From Planctomycetaceae bacterium (lineage in GTDB: Bacteria > Planctomycetota > Planctomycetia > Planctomycetales > Planctomycetaceae), in NCBI GenBank assembly GCA_021732995.1, contig JAKFWA010000107.1:1-64000 (forward strand): a stretch of 64,000 nucleotides of DNA, read 5' to 3'. Positions within the stretch are counted from its first letter, which is position 1. Each line of letters begins with the position of its first letter. The notes under the pieces were generated by a model. The model made no database searches. It saw only the letters and a list, made by a program, of their open reading frames with translations, and was not told the DNA's origin. This document shows, piece by piece, positions 1-9,726 of this stretch. A program made the translations under genes and the position numbers.

Positions 1-2
1 CG

Positions 3-3000
3 ATCATCCTGAGCTTCATTATCCCAAGCGGCACGTCTCTCGGCACGACCTTCGCCCGTTTCCGACTCAGCACTGCTGGCGGACTAGCTCATGAAGGCGA
101 CGCACAAGACGGCGAAGTCGAAGACTACGCAGTCACGCTCGCGGCAGCAGGCTCACCGACCACGATCTCGGCCGCGCCGGGCGTCACCGGAGCCATCGTC
201 ATCACCAAGAGCGGTTCGGATATCCTTGTCACTCAAGCCGGGCACACGTTGCAGCAGATTCCGCTCGCCGGAGCCGGAGCACTTACGCTCAACGGTACGA
301 CCAACGGCACCGATCTCTTCATCATCGACCTGAGCAACGGCAACCCGATCCCGACCGGCGGCATCAACATCGACGGACTCGAAGATCCGCTGCACGCTGA
401 CAACGATATGCTCAGCGTCATCGGCGAAGGGCAGGACGCGACGTACTCACCAAGCGCCACTACGCCAGGCAACGGCACAATTACGTTCGGCTCGTCGACC
501 ATCACCTTCGGCAATCTCGAACCTGTCGATATGACCGACTTCAACTCGGTCACGGTCGATGCTCCGAACGCCAACAACGTTTTCAACATCGCCAACGGCT
601 TTGATCTGACGGGTGCTCACAACATCCCCGCAATCATCATCTCGGGGACGTCGGACGGAGTTGCCATCGAGACGCTGGCCGTCTTCAACACGCCGACGCT
701 CATCATCAACACCAACGCGCCGCAAGGCTCGGACACGTTGACGATCAGCGGACTTTCCTCGTCGGCGAACGTCGCAAACCTGCAGATCAACGCCGGCACT
801 GGAGTCGACAGTCTCGCCATCAACGGCGACGTCACGCTGACGAAGCTGGATGTCGCGCTGACCGGCAACATCACTCAAAGCAACGCCTCGACGCTCACTC
901 TCAGTGGAGCGACCACGCTCAACGCACAGACAGGCAATATCTCGCTGACGACCGCGACGAACTCCTTCGGCTCGTCCGTCAGCCTGAGCGGTCACGACAT
1001 CTCCATCACCAACAAGAACGCGATGAACGTCGGTCCGATCACAGCGACCGGCAACCTCGTTGTCACGGCGGGAGGCCACATCACGAACGGTGCGACGCTC
1101 GACATCACCGGCGCCGCGACCTTTAACGCCGTCGGCTTCGACATCACACTCGACGCACCGACCAATCACTTCGGCTCGACGATCAGCCTCAACGGAGCGA
1201 ACGGCAAGATCATCGGCACGAGCGCTCTCGATCTCGGCGACTCCACGCTGACCGGCACGCTGACCGTCATCACAACGGGTGCCATTACCGACAGCGGCAC
1301 GCTCAACGTCACCGGCAGCACCTCGCTGCAAGCACCGGGCTTCGATATCACGCTCGACTCAGCCAACAACAACTTCGTCGGAGCTGTCACCGCTAGCGGT
1401 CACAACATCACGCTCAAGAACAGTAGCGCACTCGTGCTCGACCAAGTCACAGCCACCGGCACGCTCAACGTGAACGCCAACGACAACATCACTCAAATCG
1501 ACAAGCTAACCGTCACCGGTGCCGCCCAGCTCTATTCGACCAACGGCGACATCGTGCTCGACAACACAGCGAACACCCTCGGTTCTTCGGTCGCCGTCAG
1601 TGCGAACGATGGTGTCCTCAACGCCACCGGCAGCGTCGATCTTGCCGACGTCACTCTGACCGGCACCTTCAACGTCGCGACGACCGGCAACCTTACGGAC
1701 AGCGGCACGATCTCCATTATCGGAGCAACCACGCTCAACACCGGCACCTCGAGCATCACGCTCGACTCAGCCAACAACGAGTTCGCGTCTACCGTCAGCC
1801 TCGCCTCGAAGAACGCAACGATCGTTGACGCGACGGGCTTCGAGTTCGGCGCGTCCTCGCTGGCCGGCAACCTCTTGTTGTCAACCGGCGGCGACGTCAC
1901 TCAAACCGGCACATTGACCGTCGCTGGTACGACAACGCTGCAGAGTGTTGGCACCAACATCACGCTCAACGACGCCAACAACGACTTTGGCGGCACAATC
2001 AGCATCAACGCCACCAATGCCGCGATCACTGACAAGAATAGCGTCGATCTGGGAGCCTCCACACTGCTGAGCAACCTCAGCGTTACGGCCTCTGGCAACG
2101 TGACCGACAGTGGAGCACTCGCCATCAGCGGCGAAACAATCATCAACGCTGTCGGCTTCGACGTTACGCTCGACACCGCGACGAACGACTTCGGCGGAGC
2201 CGTCTCGCTCAATGCGAAGAACGCCACGTTGGTAGATCAAACGGCGCTCGAGTTCGGCACGTCCATCTTGACCGGCACGCTGAGTGCAACCGCTCACGGC
2301 CACATCACACAAACCGGTCTGCTCACGATCAGCGGCAACACGACCCTGACCGCATCCGGCTTCAACATCACGCTCGATGACGTCGGCAACGACTTCAGCG
2401 GCGCGCTGAGCCTCACCGCGCTCGATGCCACCATCACTGACGTCAACGCGCTTGATCTCGGCACCTCAACGCTGACCGGCAACGCGTTGCTGATCACAAC
2501 GGGTAACCTCACCGACAGCGGCACGCTGACGATCGCCGGCACAACGACGATCAACACGAACGGCTTCGACGTCGTTCTCGATCAGCCCAACAACGACTTC
2601 GGCGGAGGAGTCAGCCTTACGGCGAAGAACGCGACGATCAATGACAAGACCGCGCTCGATCTCGGCGACACTTCGCTGACCGGCAACCTCAACCTGACCA
2701 CAGATGGAGCCCTCACTGACCGCGGCAAATTGCTCGTCACTGGTACGACAACGATCAACTCGACCGGCGGCGACATCACGCTCGATACTCCGGAGAACGA
2801 CTTCGTCGGCAACGTCCAATTGACTGGTGGCAAGCTGAACATCGTCGATGTCAACAGCCTCACGCTCGCGGCGATTACCGGCACTCAACTCAATGTGAGA
2901 ACGGGCGACGCACTGACGCTGACCGCCGCTGTCAACGCGGGTTCGGGCACCGTTGAACTGCTCGTCAACCAGGAGTTTGCGAACAGTGCCAACGACGACT

Positions 3001-6000
3001 TCGTGATGCTACCTGGTTCGTCGATCGTCACCACGAACGACACCAGCTCAGCAGTCTCAATCTCGGTGACTTCGCTGCTCGGCGGTCATGGTAACGCGAC
3101 GCTGCAATCGATATCGACGGGTACGACAGGCGGCCGCGTCACGATTGACGCCTACACCGGAGCAGTCATCGACGGTAACGGAGGCGCGAATAACATCATC
3201 TCCGGCGAAGCCGTCTTGCGAGGTCTGGGCGGTGTCGGAACGTCGGCCGATTCGATTGAGACTACCGTTGACGGGCTGGCCGGCATCGGCGGCTCTGGTG
3301 GCTTCTTCGTTGTGAATTCAAAGGATCTCACGATCTCGCAATTCGACTACACAACAGGCATATTGACGAAGAACAGCAACATCGACATTCGCGCGAACGG
3401 TTCGCTGACAGTGGCCGAGAGGGTCATGAGCTATGGGGGCTCAGGAGACATCCTGTTGAAGGCGAATGAGACCGCAGCCGCGAACAACGTGGTGGTAAAT
3501 GCCGGAGTCATCATTCAATCTGCCGATGGCTCTGTGACGCTGGCCGCCGGTGACGACATCACGCTGACGGGCACCTCGCATGTCGTCGCCGCGAAGAGCA
3601 TTACCATCACCGCTGATAGTGGAGACAACGATGCGAACGGCTCACGACTGACAATCGCCGCCGAGTTCGATTCCGGCACCGGCACGTCGATCACCAGCGG
3701 CGACGACAACGACACGTTCATCATCACGTATCCCGAACTGCCCGCCACGAACTCGGGCCTCGTCACGATCAGCGATCAAGGCGGGACCGACGCAGTCATC
3801 GTCAATGGATCGAACTCCGCCGACGAACTCTCGATCAAGACGACAACGACCACAACGACCGTCACACGCGGCAATCCGCCTGCCGAAGACATCGTCTTCT
3901 CGGGTAGCATCGAATCGTTGCGCCTCAACGGACTCGGCGGCAACGACGTGCTCTTTGTGCAGCCATCGGTCCTGCATTCCATCACCGTCGACGGCGGAGC
4001 CCCCGGTTATGCTGGTCCCGGCACGCCTCCGGGCAACACGCTCAACCTCGACACCTTCGGTAACGATTTCACATTTGTTGCCCCGCAGATTCTGGTGCTC
4101 GGCGGCTCACCCACGGCCTTCAAGCACATCACCATCATCGGCATCCAACGCATGCCAATCGAACCCGTCTCGCCATTGGCCAACCCGCTGAAGTTCGACT
4201 TCAACGAGAAGTTCTCCAATGGTACGACGACCGCAACGCAGGCCGGATTCATCGGGATCACGCAAGACACGGTCTACAACCCAGCGGCGACTGGTGCGCC
4301 AGGAACACCAGGCACCTACGGTTGGTCGAGCCCGGTCAGCGGCTTTGTGCATCGACCGACATCCACTGGCACGCTGGCCAACCTCAGCGACGACGGTCAC
4401 GTCTTCGAGTTGCAGACGCCATCGCAATCGAAGACCTTCACCGCCAACGTGCCCAACGGCTACGTCCTCGTGACGGTCGATTACGGCTCGTGGAGTTCAC
4501 CCAATACCGCCTTCCAGATCTACAATGGCGATACCGGTCAACTCCTCGCGAGCAACCTGTCGACCGCGCAAATGAAGTCGAACAGCGTTAGCTTTGTGAC
4601 GCGGGTCACTGACGGCAGCCTCAACCTGCGCTTCATGGATCCGTCGACTGACGACAATCGCATCATCAGTTTGCAGGGCATCGTAATCGCGCCCGCCGTC
4701 CTGCAGACGATGGGCTTCGATGTCGCCGGTCCGCTGACCGCTGACGGCACGACCGTCGATACCTTCACGATCTTCAACGCTCCGCCGAACAGCTTCGTGA
4801 CGATCAAGCCATCCAACGGCGCGCTAGTCAGCGCTGACGCCAGCACGCGTTTCGACGGCTTCCAAGCCATGGCGAACGCGCAAGGACAGGCGACCTTCCA
4901 ACTGCGTCGTCCGAGCGGAGCAGGGATGGCCAACGTCGAGCTGACTACTCCGACCGGCGAAGCTTACAGCAGCATCGCGATCGAATATGGAGCCGTGACG
5001 GCGCGCAACTTCGACTTTAACGCTCCAGATTCACCGACCTACAGTCCGTTCAGCGCGACGACGAACCCCAGCGGCTATCTCGGTGTGCTGCCGTCCGACC
5101 TCTTCACCGAAGCGCGCGGTTACGGTTGGTTGACGATGCCCGACAGCAACGTGCAGCCGTCCAAGCCAGGACTCGCGACATCGGACCTCATTCGAGACAG
5201 CCATCGGGGTACTGCACCCGGCACGTTCCGAGTCGCTCTGCCCGATGGCATGTACTCGGTTCACGCCACGATTGGCGGAGTCGGTGATCACCTGGGTTTG
5301 ACGCTGGTTGCGAACGGCTCGCCCGTGATCTCGAATGTTCCGACAAGCCGCGGCCAATATATCGACCGTACCTTCAATGTGTCTGTCAGTGGTGGCCTGC
5401 TGGACCTCACGTTCTCGCACAACGACGGCAATTTTTATGACCGTCACTGGACTGTCAGCGCGCTCGAAATCCTGCCGCTCAGCGCCGTGAAGCCGATTGT
5501 TCCGACCAGCGTTGGAGCAGTCGATGCGAACGGCTCAACGCTGACGACGATCAGCGCCGCGATGCCCGGAGTTGCGAACGGCAGTCTCGTGACGGTCAGC
5601 TCGACGCTCGGCACGATCACGACGCCAGACGCCGACCCGACCTATGCCGGCACGCAAGTTCTCGTCACCGGTGAGTCCATCAGCTTCACGCTCAAGTCGC
5701 CCACGAAGTCCGGCACGCCCACCATCGATCTACGTTCAATCGACGGCTTCGCTCATTCGACGATCTCGAATCCTGCAGTACTTGACTTCGTCATTCCGAC
5801 CACGCGTCGTCTTGACTTCAACAAGGGTCCGACGATTTCTCAAAGCCCGACCGCGGCGGGCTTCATCGGTGTGCCGAGCGACACCAAGCCAGCACTCCAA
5901 GGCTTTGGCTGGACGCACACGAATACGAACGTCTTCGACAACAAGTACGTCGTTGGCAAGACGACGACCGCGCTCTACCAGGACGGCCATCGAGGCACCA

Positions 6001-6734
6001 CCGCCGAACCCGCTCGGACCTTCAACTTCGAAGCCCAGCCGGGCCAGGCATATGACGTTCGCGTCTACGTTGATCGAGTTGCCTACACGGGTACCGCCTA
6101 CGACCAGTTGGTGATCTCCGTCGAAGGTGCCGGTCAGCAGAACATCGCCACGACCGCAAGCCTCTACACTAGCTTGTTCTTCAACAACGCGATGGACCTC
6201 AACAGCGACGGGTTCATCGGAGTGACGATTGATGATCTCGGCGGCTCGGACAACGGTTGGGGGCTCAACGGACTGGATATCTTTAAGGACGGTAGCGCCG
6301 ACCCCGGTGCTGCACCGCTCCTCGCAACATCAGTTCAATCGCCCGCACCGAATATCGCGAAACTGACAGAAGTCGAAGCTCGTTCCGCGCTCAGCACGGT
6401 CATCAACTTGCTGGCCAGTACCGGGCTCAGCGATGACGAAGTCGCTCGCCTGCAAGCGGTAAGCATTGTGATCACCGACATGAACGAGCAACGAGCCCTC
6501 GGATTGACGCTCGCCAGTAACCTCATCATCCTCGACGACGACGGAGCTGGCTTCGGCTGGAACACTGACAACGATGATTGTCCAGAAAGCAGGTACGACC
6601 TGCTCACTGCAGTCGCCCACGAGTTGAAGCACACTATCGGCGAAGCTCACGCCAATCATGGCTTGATGGCCCCACACCTTAACCCCGGAGAACGCCACGT
6701 TGACGAACTCTTTAGCGACTTCAGTTGGCTGTAA
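3..6734 (+). CDS. Giant extracellular beta-solenoid adhesin-like protein with matrixin-like C-terminus (5' end outside window)
   Basis: The frame is open from the first bases, so the gene begins upstream; 2243 residues are visible. The first residues contain a GEVEDY motif, the GEVED module typical of large planctomycete surface proteins. About ten copies of a 67-residue repeat (TDSGTL / ITLD / NDF pattern) follow and look like a filamentous-haemagglutinin-type solenoid. Then come three beta-sandwich-like modules, each starting with FDFN or LDFN and carrying a Y/F-G-W motif, as seen attached to polysaccharide-active enzymes. The last 130 residues contain HELKHTIGEAH, which matches the metzincin HExxHxxGxxH signature, followed by GLMAPHL, which could be the Met-turn. 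I infer a secreted or surface-attached protein for adhesion or glycan contact. Whether the metallopeptidase-like end is active is unknown. No partner gene is adjacent; the downstream region is decayed. Confidence 0.9.
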   Translation: MILSFIIPSGTSLGTTFARFRLSTAGGLAHEGDAQDGEVEDYAVTLAAAGSPTTISAAPGVTGAIVITKSGSDILVTQAGHTLQQIPLAGAGALTLNGTTNGTDLFIIDLSNGNPIPTGGINIDGLEDPLHADNDMLSVIGEGQDATYSPSATTPGNGTITFGSSTITFGNLEPVDMTDFNSVTVDAPNANNVFNIANGFDLTGAHNIPAIIISGTSDGVAIETLAVFNTPTLIINTNAPQGSDTLTISGLSSSANVANLQINAGTGVDSLAINGDVTLTKLDVALTGNITQSNASTLTLSGATTLNAQTGNISLTTATNSFGSSVSLSGHDISITNKNAMNVGPITATGNLVVTAGGHITNGATLDITGAATFNAVGFDITLDAPTNHFGSTISLNGANGKIIGTSALDLGDSTLTGTLTVITTGAITDSGTLNVTGSTSLQAPGFDITLDSANNNFVGAVTASGHNITLKNSSALVLDQVTATGTLNVNANDNITQIDKLTVTGAAQLYSTNGDIVLDNTANTLGSSVAVSANDGVLNATGSVDLADVTLTGTFNVATTGNLTDSGTISIIGATTLNTGTSSITLDSANNEFASTVSLASKNATIVDATGFEFGASSLAGNLLLSTGGDVTQTGTLTVAGTTTLQSVGTNITLNDANNDFGGTISINATNAAITDKNSVDLGASTLLSNLSVTASGNVTDSGALAISGETIINAVGFDVTLDTATNDFGGAVSLNAKNATLVDQTALEFGTSILTGTLSATAHGHITQTGLLTISGNTTLTASGFNITLDDVGNDFSGALSLTALDATITDVNALDLGTSTLTGNALLITTGNLTDSGTLTIAGTTTINTNGFDVVLDQPNNDFGGGVSLTAKNATINDKTALDLGDTSLTGNLNLTTDGALTDRGKLLVTGTTTINSTGGDITLDTPENDFVGNVQLTGGKLNIVDVNSLTLAAITGTQLNVRTGDALTLTAAVNAGSGTVELLVNQEFANSANDDFVMLPGSSIVTTNDTSSAVSISVTSLLGGHGNATLQSISTGTTGGRVTIDAYTGAVIDGNGGANNIISGEAVLRGLGGVGTSADSIETTVDGLAGIGGSGGFFVVNSKDLTISQFDYTTGILTKNSNIDIRANGSLTVAERVMSYGGSGDILLKANETAAANNVVVNAGVIIQSADGSVTLAAGDDITLTGTSHVVAAKSITITADSGDNDANGSRLTIAAEFDSGTGTSITSGDDNDTFIITYPELPATNSGLVTISDQGGTDAVIVNGSNSADELSIKTTTTTTTVTRGNPPAEDIVFSGSIESLRLNGLGGNDVLFVQPSVLHSITVDGGAPGYAGPGTPPGNTLNLDTFGNDFTFVAPQILVLGGSPTAFKHITIIGIQRMPIEPVSPLANPLKFDFNEKFSNGTTTATQAGFIGITQDTVYNPAATGAPGTPGTYGWSSPVSGFVHRPTSTGTLANLSDDGHVFELQTPSQSKTFTANVPNGYVLVTVDYGSWSSPNTAFQIYNGDTGQLLASNLSTAQMKSNSVSFVTRVTDGSLNLRFMDPSTDDNRIISLQGIVIAPAVLQTMGFDVAGPLTADGTTVDTFTIFNAPPNSFVTIKPSNGALVSADASTRFDGFQAMANAQGQATFQLRRPSGAGMANVELTTPTGEAYSSIAIEYGAVTARNFDFNAPDSPTYSPFSATTNPSGYLGVLPSDLFTEARGYGWLTMPDSNVQPSKPGLATSDLIRDSHRGTAPGTFRVALPDGMYSVHATIGGVGDHLGLTLVANGSPVISNVPTSRGQYIDRTFNVSVSGGLLDLTFSHNDGNFYDRHWTVSALEILPLSAVKPIVPTSVGAVDANGSTLTTISAAMPGVANGSLVTVSSTLGTITTPDADPTYAGTQVLVTGESISFTLKSPTKSGTPTIDLRSIDGFAHSTISNPAVLDFVIPTTRRLDFNKGPTISQSPTAAGFIGVPSDTKPALQGFGWTHTNTNVFDNKYVVGKTTTALYQDGHRGTTAEPARTFNFEAQPGQAYDVRVYVDRVAYTGTAYDQLVISVEGAGQQNIATTASLYTSLFFNNAMDLNSDGFIGVTIDDLGGSDNGWGLNGLDIFKDGSADPGAAPLLATSVQSPAPNIAKLTEVEARSALSTVINLLASTGLSDDEVARLQAVSIVITDMNEQRALGLTLASNLIILDDDGAGFGWNTDNDDCPESRYDLLTAVAHELKHTIGEAHANHGLMAPHLNPGERHVDELFSDFSWL
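840..2880 (+). repeat. Tandem ~201-bp coding repeats inside the giant adhesin gene
   Basis: About ten consecutive units of roughly 201-204 bp are recognisable by the recurring codons for ITLD followed by N-D/N-F, for example near 1141, 1345, 1549 and 1752. The units are diverged but in register, so each adds one 67-68 residue solenoid repeat. Such arrays can change copy number by recombination. Confidence 0.8.
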
Positions 6735-6885
6735 TCAACAAAGGAGCGGGTCTAGGGCTGCTTGACCTCGCGAGCCAAAGCAGACGCTTGGTAGTGGCCT
6801 TGCCCGTCTCCTTGAGATAGACGATGCGTGGGCCCTTCTTCCCCTTTGAATCCTTCGCGGGAAACGCCCAGCGGTGATCGTCACA
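6735..6885 (-). pseudogene. Fragment of a tyrosine recombinase (phage-integrase family)
   Basis: Read on the minus strand, this stretch gives a continuous peptide with a WAFP..KGKKGPRIVYL motif followed by TTKRLL. This resembles the strand before the catalytic His/Arg box of tyrosine recombinases common in planctomycetes. A stop codon lies just upstream in frame and the catalytic RHTF/Tyr segment is absent, so only a fragment remains. It touches the stop codon of the giant adhesin gene. The family assignment rests on about 40 residues and is tentative. Confidence 0.4.
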
Positions 6886-6890
6886 GAATC

Positions 6891-7082
6891 AACCGAGCAT
6901 CCCAATTGTGCGTGGTGGAGCAAACGAAGGAGTTCCTCGATCAGACGATGGGCCTAGAAAAGAAGCCTTCGATTGTGATGCACGACCGCGACACGAAATT
7001 CACTAAAGAGTTCGTGAAGACACTCGAAGACAAAGGCGTGCGCACCAACAAGTTGCCGATCGCGGCACCTGACTCTATCTCG
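6891..7082 (+). pseudogene. Fragment of a DDE integrase-core transposase
   Basis: The peptide from 6891 contains VVEQTKEFLDQ, IVMHDRDTKFT and FVKTLEDKGVRT, which matches the central rve integrase-core region around the second catalytic Asp (HDRDTKF). The rest of the domain, including the NAxxE-type helix, is missing and the frame degenerates after about 60 residues. It is a dead remnant of a mobile element, next to a tyrosine-recombinase scrap on the other strand. Confidence 0.65.
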
Positions 7083-7205
7083 TCAGCAGAAGGAGATACT
7101 CATTCAAACGTATTCTTTGCATCAATAATGACTAGCTGGTCGAGGAGCGGTCGCGGCTGGTGAAACTTGGTAAGGCCATCGGACAAGCGGTCGAAGAACT
7201 GCTGA

Positions 7206-7511
7206 CTATCGTTTCGCCTCGAGGGCGGCACGGTTTTGCGCTGGCACCGCGGTGCTGATGGAAAAGGGGCCTTGCTGACTGCCGACATCATCCAGGTCGT
7301 GCCCGACCGAAAGCGTGTCAGCTTCATGTACTCGCACCCGAACTACGTCCCGCTGTCGGCAGCGGCGGTTGAACGCAGTGTTCAAGCAGTCGGACCGTTT
7401 GAGTTCGACAGGGTGTACGGCGCCTTCTGGGACTGGGTCATCAGCCACGACGGGAAAGCAGCAGTCAGTCGATCATCGGAGCGGTATCAGAGGGCCATTA
7501 GGGACCAGTAG
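7206..7511 (+). pseudogene. C-terminal remnant of an MBL-fold metallo-hydrolase
   Basis: Codons 7206-7511 encode GGTVLRWH, GKGALLTADI, SFMYSHPNYVPL and FDRVYGAFWD, which I recognise as the last third of a planctomycete/proteobacterial MBL-fold hydrolase. The HxHxDH zinc motif of such enzymes would lie upstream, but a TGA at 7203-7205 closes the frame and the preceding sequence shows no MBL similarity. A TTG at 7236 could start a 91-residue peptide, but this would lack the active site. I call it a 5'-truncated pseudogene. Confidence 0.6.
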
Positions 7512-7526
7512 CTAAAAGGTGTCATC

Positions 7527-8029
7527 ATGAAGTCCAACGACAGTCTCGAGCCCAGTGATCCCTAAGTTCGTATCGGCCACGTCCACCTGAAGGTCGCAGA
7601 CTTGGAAAGGGCGTTGCAGTTCTACTGTGGCGTACTAGGCTTTGAACTCACGCAGCGGTACGGAACACAAGCAGCTTTCATTTCAGCGGGTGGTTATCAC
7701 CATCACATTGGCCTGAACACCTGGGAGAGCTTGGGCGGCTCACCACCGGCACCGGGGAGACGGGCTTGTATCACACCGCTATCGTCTACCCCACTCGACG
7801 TGCGCTTGCGGACGCCCTATAGCGTGTCTCGGAAGCGGGCATCCAGCTCGATGCAGCGAGCGATCACGGCGTCAGTGAAGCACTTTACCTGCGAGACCCA
7901 GATGAGAACGGCGTCGAACTTTATTGAGATCGCCCTCGATAAGGGTGGCCTCGAACTCCCGAAGGAAGAATCTCCATGTTCACGAGAAGCCTCGACCTCA
8001 ACGGTCTGCTAAGCGAGCTGAAGCCGTGA
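7527..8029 (+). pseudogene. VOC (glyoxalase/bleomycin-resistance) family gene, disrupted
   Basis: The whole length of a typical ~165-residue VOC protein can be followed: an ATG at 7527, a TAA at 7563, then RIGHVHLKVADLERALQFY and AGGYHHHIGLNTW in one frame up to about 7755. The match then continues in the next frame (GLYHTAIVYPTR, ASDHGVSEALYLRDPD, NGVELY) and ends with MFTRSLDL before TGA at 8027. The reading is broken by TAA 7563, a frameshift near 7755, TAG 7820, TGA 7925 (where the family has Trp in ELYWD) and TAA 7940. Metal-ligand positions (His of the first strand, His and Glu later) are still visible. It is an ancient but nearly full-length pseudogene. Confidence 0.85.
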
Positions 8030-8083
8030 AAGATGCACCGAAGGCTGATGAAGGGTCGCAGGACTTGTGAGCGGAGGACTCCA

Positions 8084-8487
8084 ATGACTTGGATTGAATG
8101 GTACGACTCTCTGGCAAAGCCCTTTTGAACCCCTACCCCGTCAACGATCAGCCCAATCTAGAGCATCCTCTATCCGATGATCGTCGTCAGCTACGTGTTC
8201 GTGTTCGTGAAGGCGTTTCGCAAGCAGCTATCGTCGCGAACGCAGTGCTGTTTGCCATCAACCTGATCGCAAACTTGTTGTTCACGCCGATCTTTGCAGG
8301 ACTACGAAACGTGCCACTCGCCGCCTTGGACGTCTTGATCGTGTGGGCCACAATCATTGCATGTGCCATTTCCATCTGGCGGCACTATCGCTGAGTGGCC
8401 GTGGCTCAGGTTCCGTATTTCTTGTGGGTGTCACTGGCGACCGTGCTGCAACTGTCGATCGTGGCAATGAACTGGGGAAAGTCATGA
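8084..8487 (+). pseudogene. tspO: TspO/MBR family (tryptophan-rich sensory protein) gene, disrupted
   Basis: Starting at ATG 8084 the translation MTWIEWYDSLAKP and ILYPMIVVSY, then after a frameshift NLLFTPIFAGLRNVPLAALD and later AQVPYFLWVSLATVLQLS, follows a TspO/MBR membrane protein from end to end. It is broken by TGA at 8126, TAG at 8159, a frameshift near 8220 and TGA at 8392. All three stops fall where TspO proteins usually carry Trp (KPxW, LIW, HYRW). The final TGA (8485-8487) overlaps the uvsE start as ATGA, so the two were probably once co-translated. Intact TspO proteins bind tetrapyrroles in the outer or inner membrane; this copy cannot make one. Confidence 0.85.
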
Positions 8488-9380
8488 TTCGACTTGGGCT
8501 CTGCTGCATGTTTCGAGACCAGCCCATCAAGTTCGTTACGACGACGGCCACTTCCATCGGCAAGATGCAACGCACAGACGCCTTGGCAAAATTGAGCCGT
8601 CTCTGCCTTCAAAATGCCGATGCCCTGCTTGCGGCACTCAAGTTTTGTGCCCACAACGGCATCGGCTGCTTCCGGGTGAACAGTCAGATTCTCCCGATCA
8701 AGACGCATCCAACCTGCGGATACTCCGTCGGCGATCTGCCCGATGGCGACGAGATCATTCGTCGTTTCAAGGAGTGCGGCACGTTCGTCAAGAAGCAAAA
8801 GCTACGAGCCTGCTTCCATCCCGATCAGTTTGTTGTGCTGAACTCGCAAAAGCCCGAAGTCGTGGAGTCCTCGATCCGAGAACTCGAATATCAAGCTGAA
8901 GTTGCCGAGTGGATCGAGGCTGATGTCGTCAACATCCACGGCGGGGGAGCCTACGGCGACAAAACGAAGGCGTTGGCCGATTTCGTTCATAACCTCGACC
9001 GCCTGTCATCGAGAGTCAGGAAGCGTCTGACCGTTGAGAACGACGATAAGGTCTTCACGCCCGACGATCTCCTGCCCATCTGCGAGGCGACCGGCATTCC
9101 ACTCGTCTACGACGTGCATCATCACCGTTGCCTTCCCGACAGCCTGAGCGTTGAGGAAGCCACGACGAAAGCACTCGCAACCTGGGATCGGGAGCCGCTG
9201 TTCCATATCTCAAGCCCTCTGGAAAGCTGGCAGGGACCAAAGCCAGAACGCCATCATGACTTCATCGACGTGAGCGATTTCCCATGGTGCTGGAGAAAGA
9301 AAAGGATCACGGTCGAAGTCGAGGCCAAGGCGAAGGAAGTTGCCATCGAGAAGCTGGCACGGGAGTTGATGGAAACTTAA
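8484..9380 (+). CDS. uvsE: UV damage endonuclease (UvsE/UvdE family)
   Basis: This 298-residue protein begins MIRLGLCCMFRDQPIKF, the standard N-terminus of UvdE enzymes, and keeps RVNSQILP, ACFHPDQFVVLNS, NIHGGGAYGDK, LTVENDD, VYDVHHH and HISSP, which carry the His/Glu/Asp metal ligands of the TIM barrel. The enzyme nicks DNA 5' of UV photoproducts and starts an alternative excision repair. I chose the ATG at 8484 over an upstream start in the same frame because it matches the family start and overlaps the stop of the decayed tspO gene by ATGA. It is the only intact gene in a decayed block, suggesting selection for repair function. Confidence 0.93.
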   Translation: MIRLGLCCMFRDQPIKFVTTTATSIGKMQRTDALAKLSRLCLQNADALLAALKFCAHNGIGCFRVNSQILPIKTHPTCGYSVGDLPDGDEIIRRFKECGTFVKKQKLRACFHPDQFVVLNSQKPEVVESSIRELEYQAEVAEWIEADVVNIHGGGAYGDKTKALADFVHNLDRLSSRVRKRLTVENDDKVFTPDDLLPICEATGIPLVYDVHHHRCLPDSLSVEEATTKALATWDREPLFHISSPLESWQGPKPERHHDFIDVSDFPWCWRKKRITVEVEAKAKEVAIEKLARELMET

Positions 9381-9414
9381 TTGGCACGCTGCGAGTAGAT
9401 AGGTGGGTAAGTTC

Positions 9415-9726
9415 TTATTTCTTCGGCAATGTCTTCACGAAACTCATCGCCAGGTCGATCCAGCCAGCCAACTGACCTTGATCTTCGATGCCTTCTGGTT
9501 CAACTACGACCCAGCCCATCATCGGCTTGCCCGTGATATCGAACTCTCGGACGTGCGGAGCCACAAGTACGTCGTCGTAGATTTCAGGGCCGAGGCGGAC
9601 GATCAATGAGCCCTTCCAGACTCCAACAAGCACGTTGCCATTGAGCAAGAAGCCAACGCAGCCAAACAACTTCTTCTGTTGGATACCACGAGTGGAAGAA
9701 CTGATCACGCTGGTGTCGCCCACCAC
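9415..9726 (-). CDS. TfoX N-terminal domain family protein, probably N-terminally eroded
   Basis: The 103-residue product contains KKLFGCVGFLLNGNVLVGVW, LIVRLGPE, PHVREFDITGKPMMGWV and EPEG, a close match to TfoX_N domain proteins of about 110 residues. The normal N-terminal helix (usually MAYDE..) is not present: the frame begins with a GTG at 9726 and the first 15 residues do not resemble the family, with an in-frame TAG six bases upstream. It may therefore be a recently damaged gene that still makes a shortened protein. It converges with uvsE, leaving 34 bases between the stops. The cellular role of stand-alone TfoX_N proteins is unclear. Confidence 0.6.
   Translation of the reverse strand: MVGDTSVISSSTRGIQQKKLFGCVGFLLNGNVLVGVWKGSLIVRLGPEIYDDVLVAPHVREFDITGKPMMGWVVVEPEGIEDQGQLAGWIDLAMSFVKTLPKK

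Noticed and set aside
7100-7327. Minus-strand 75-codon frame across the MBL and integrase remnants
   Set aside because: No family match; it is antisense to the plus-strand remnants, which have clear matches.
7925-8394. Recoding of TGA as Trp
   Set aside because: Intact neighbouring genes end in TGA and the same remnants have frameshifts and a TAG, so decay is the better explanation.
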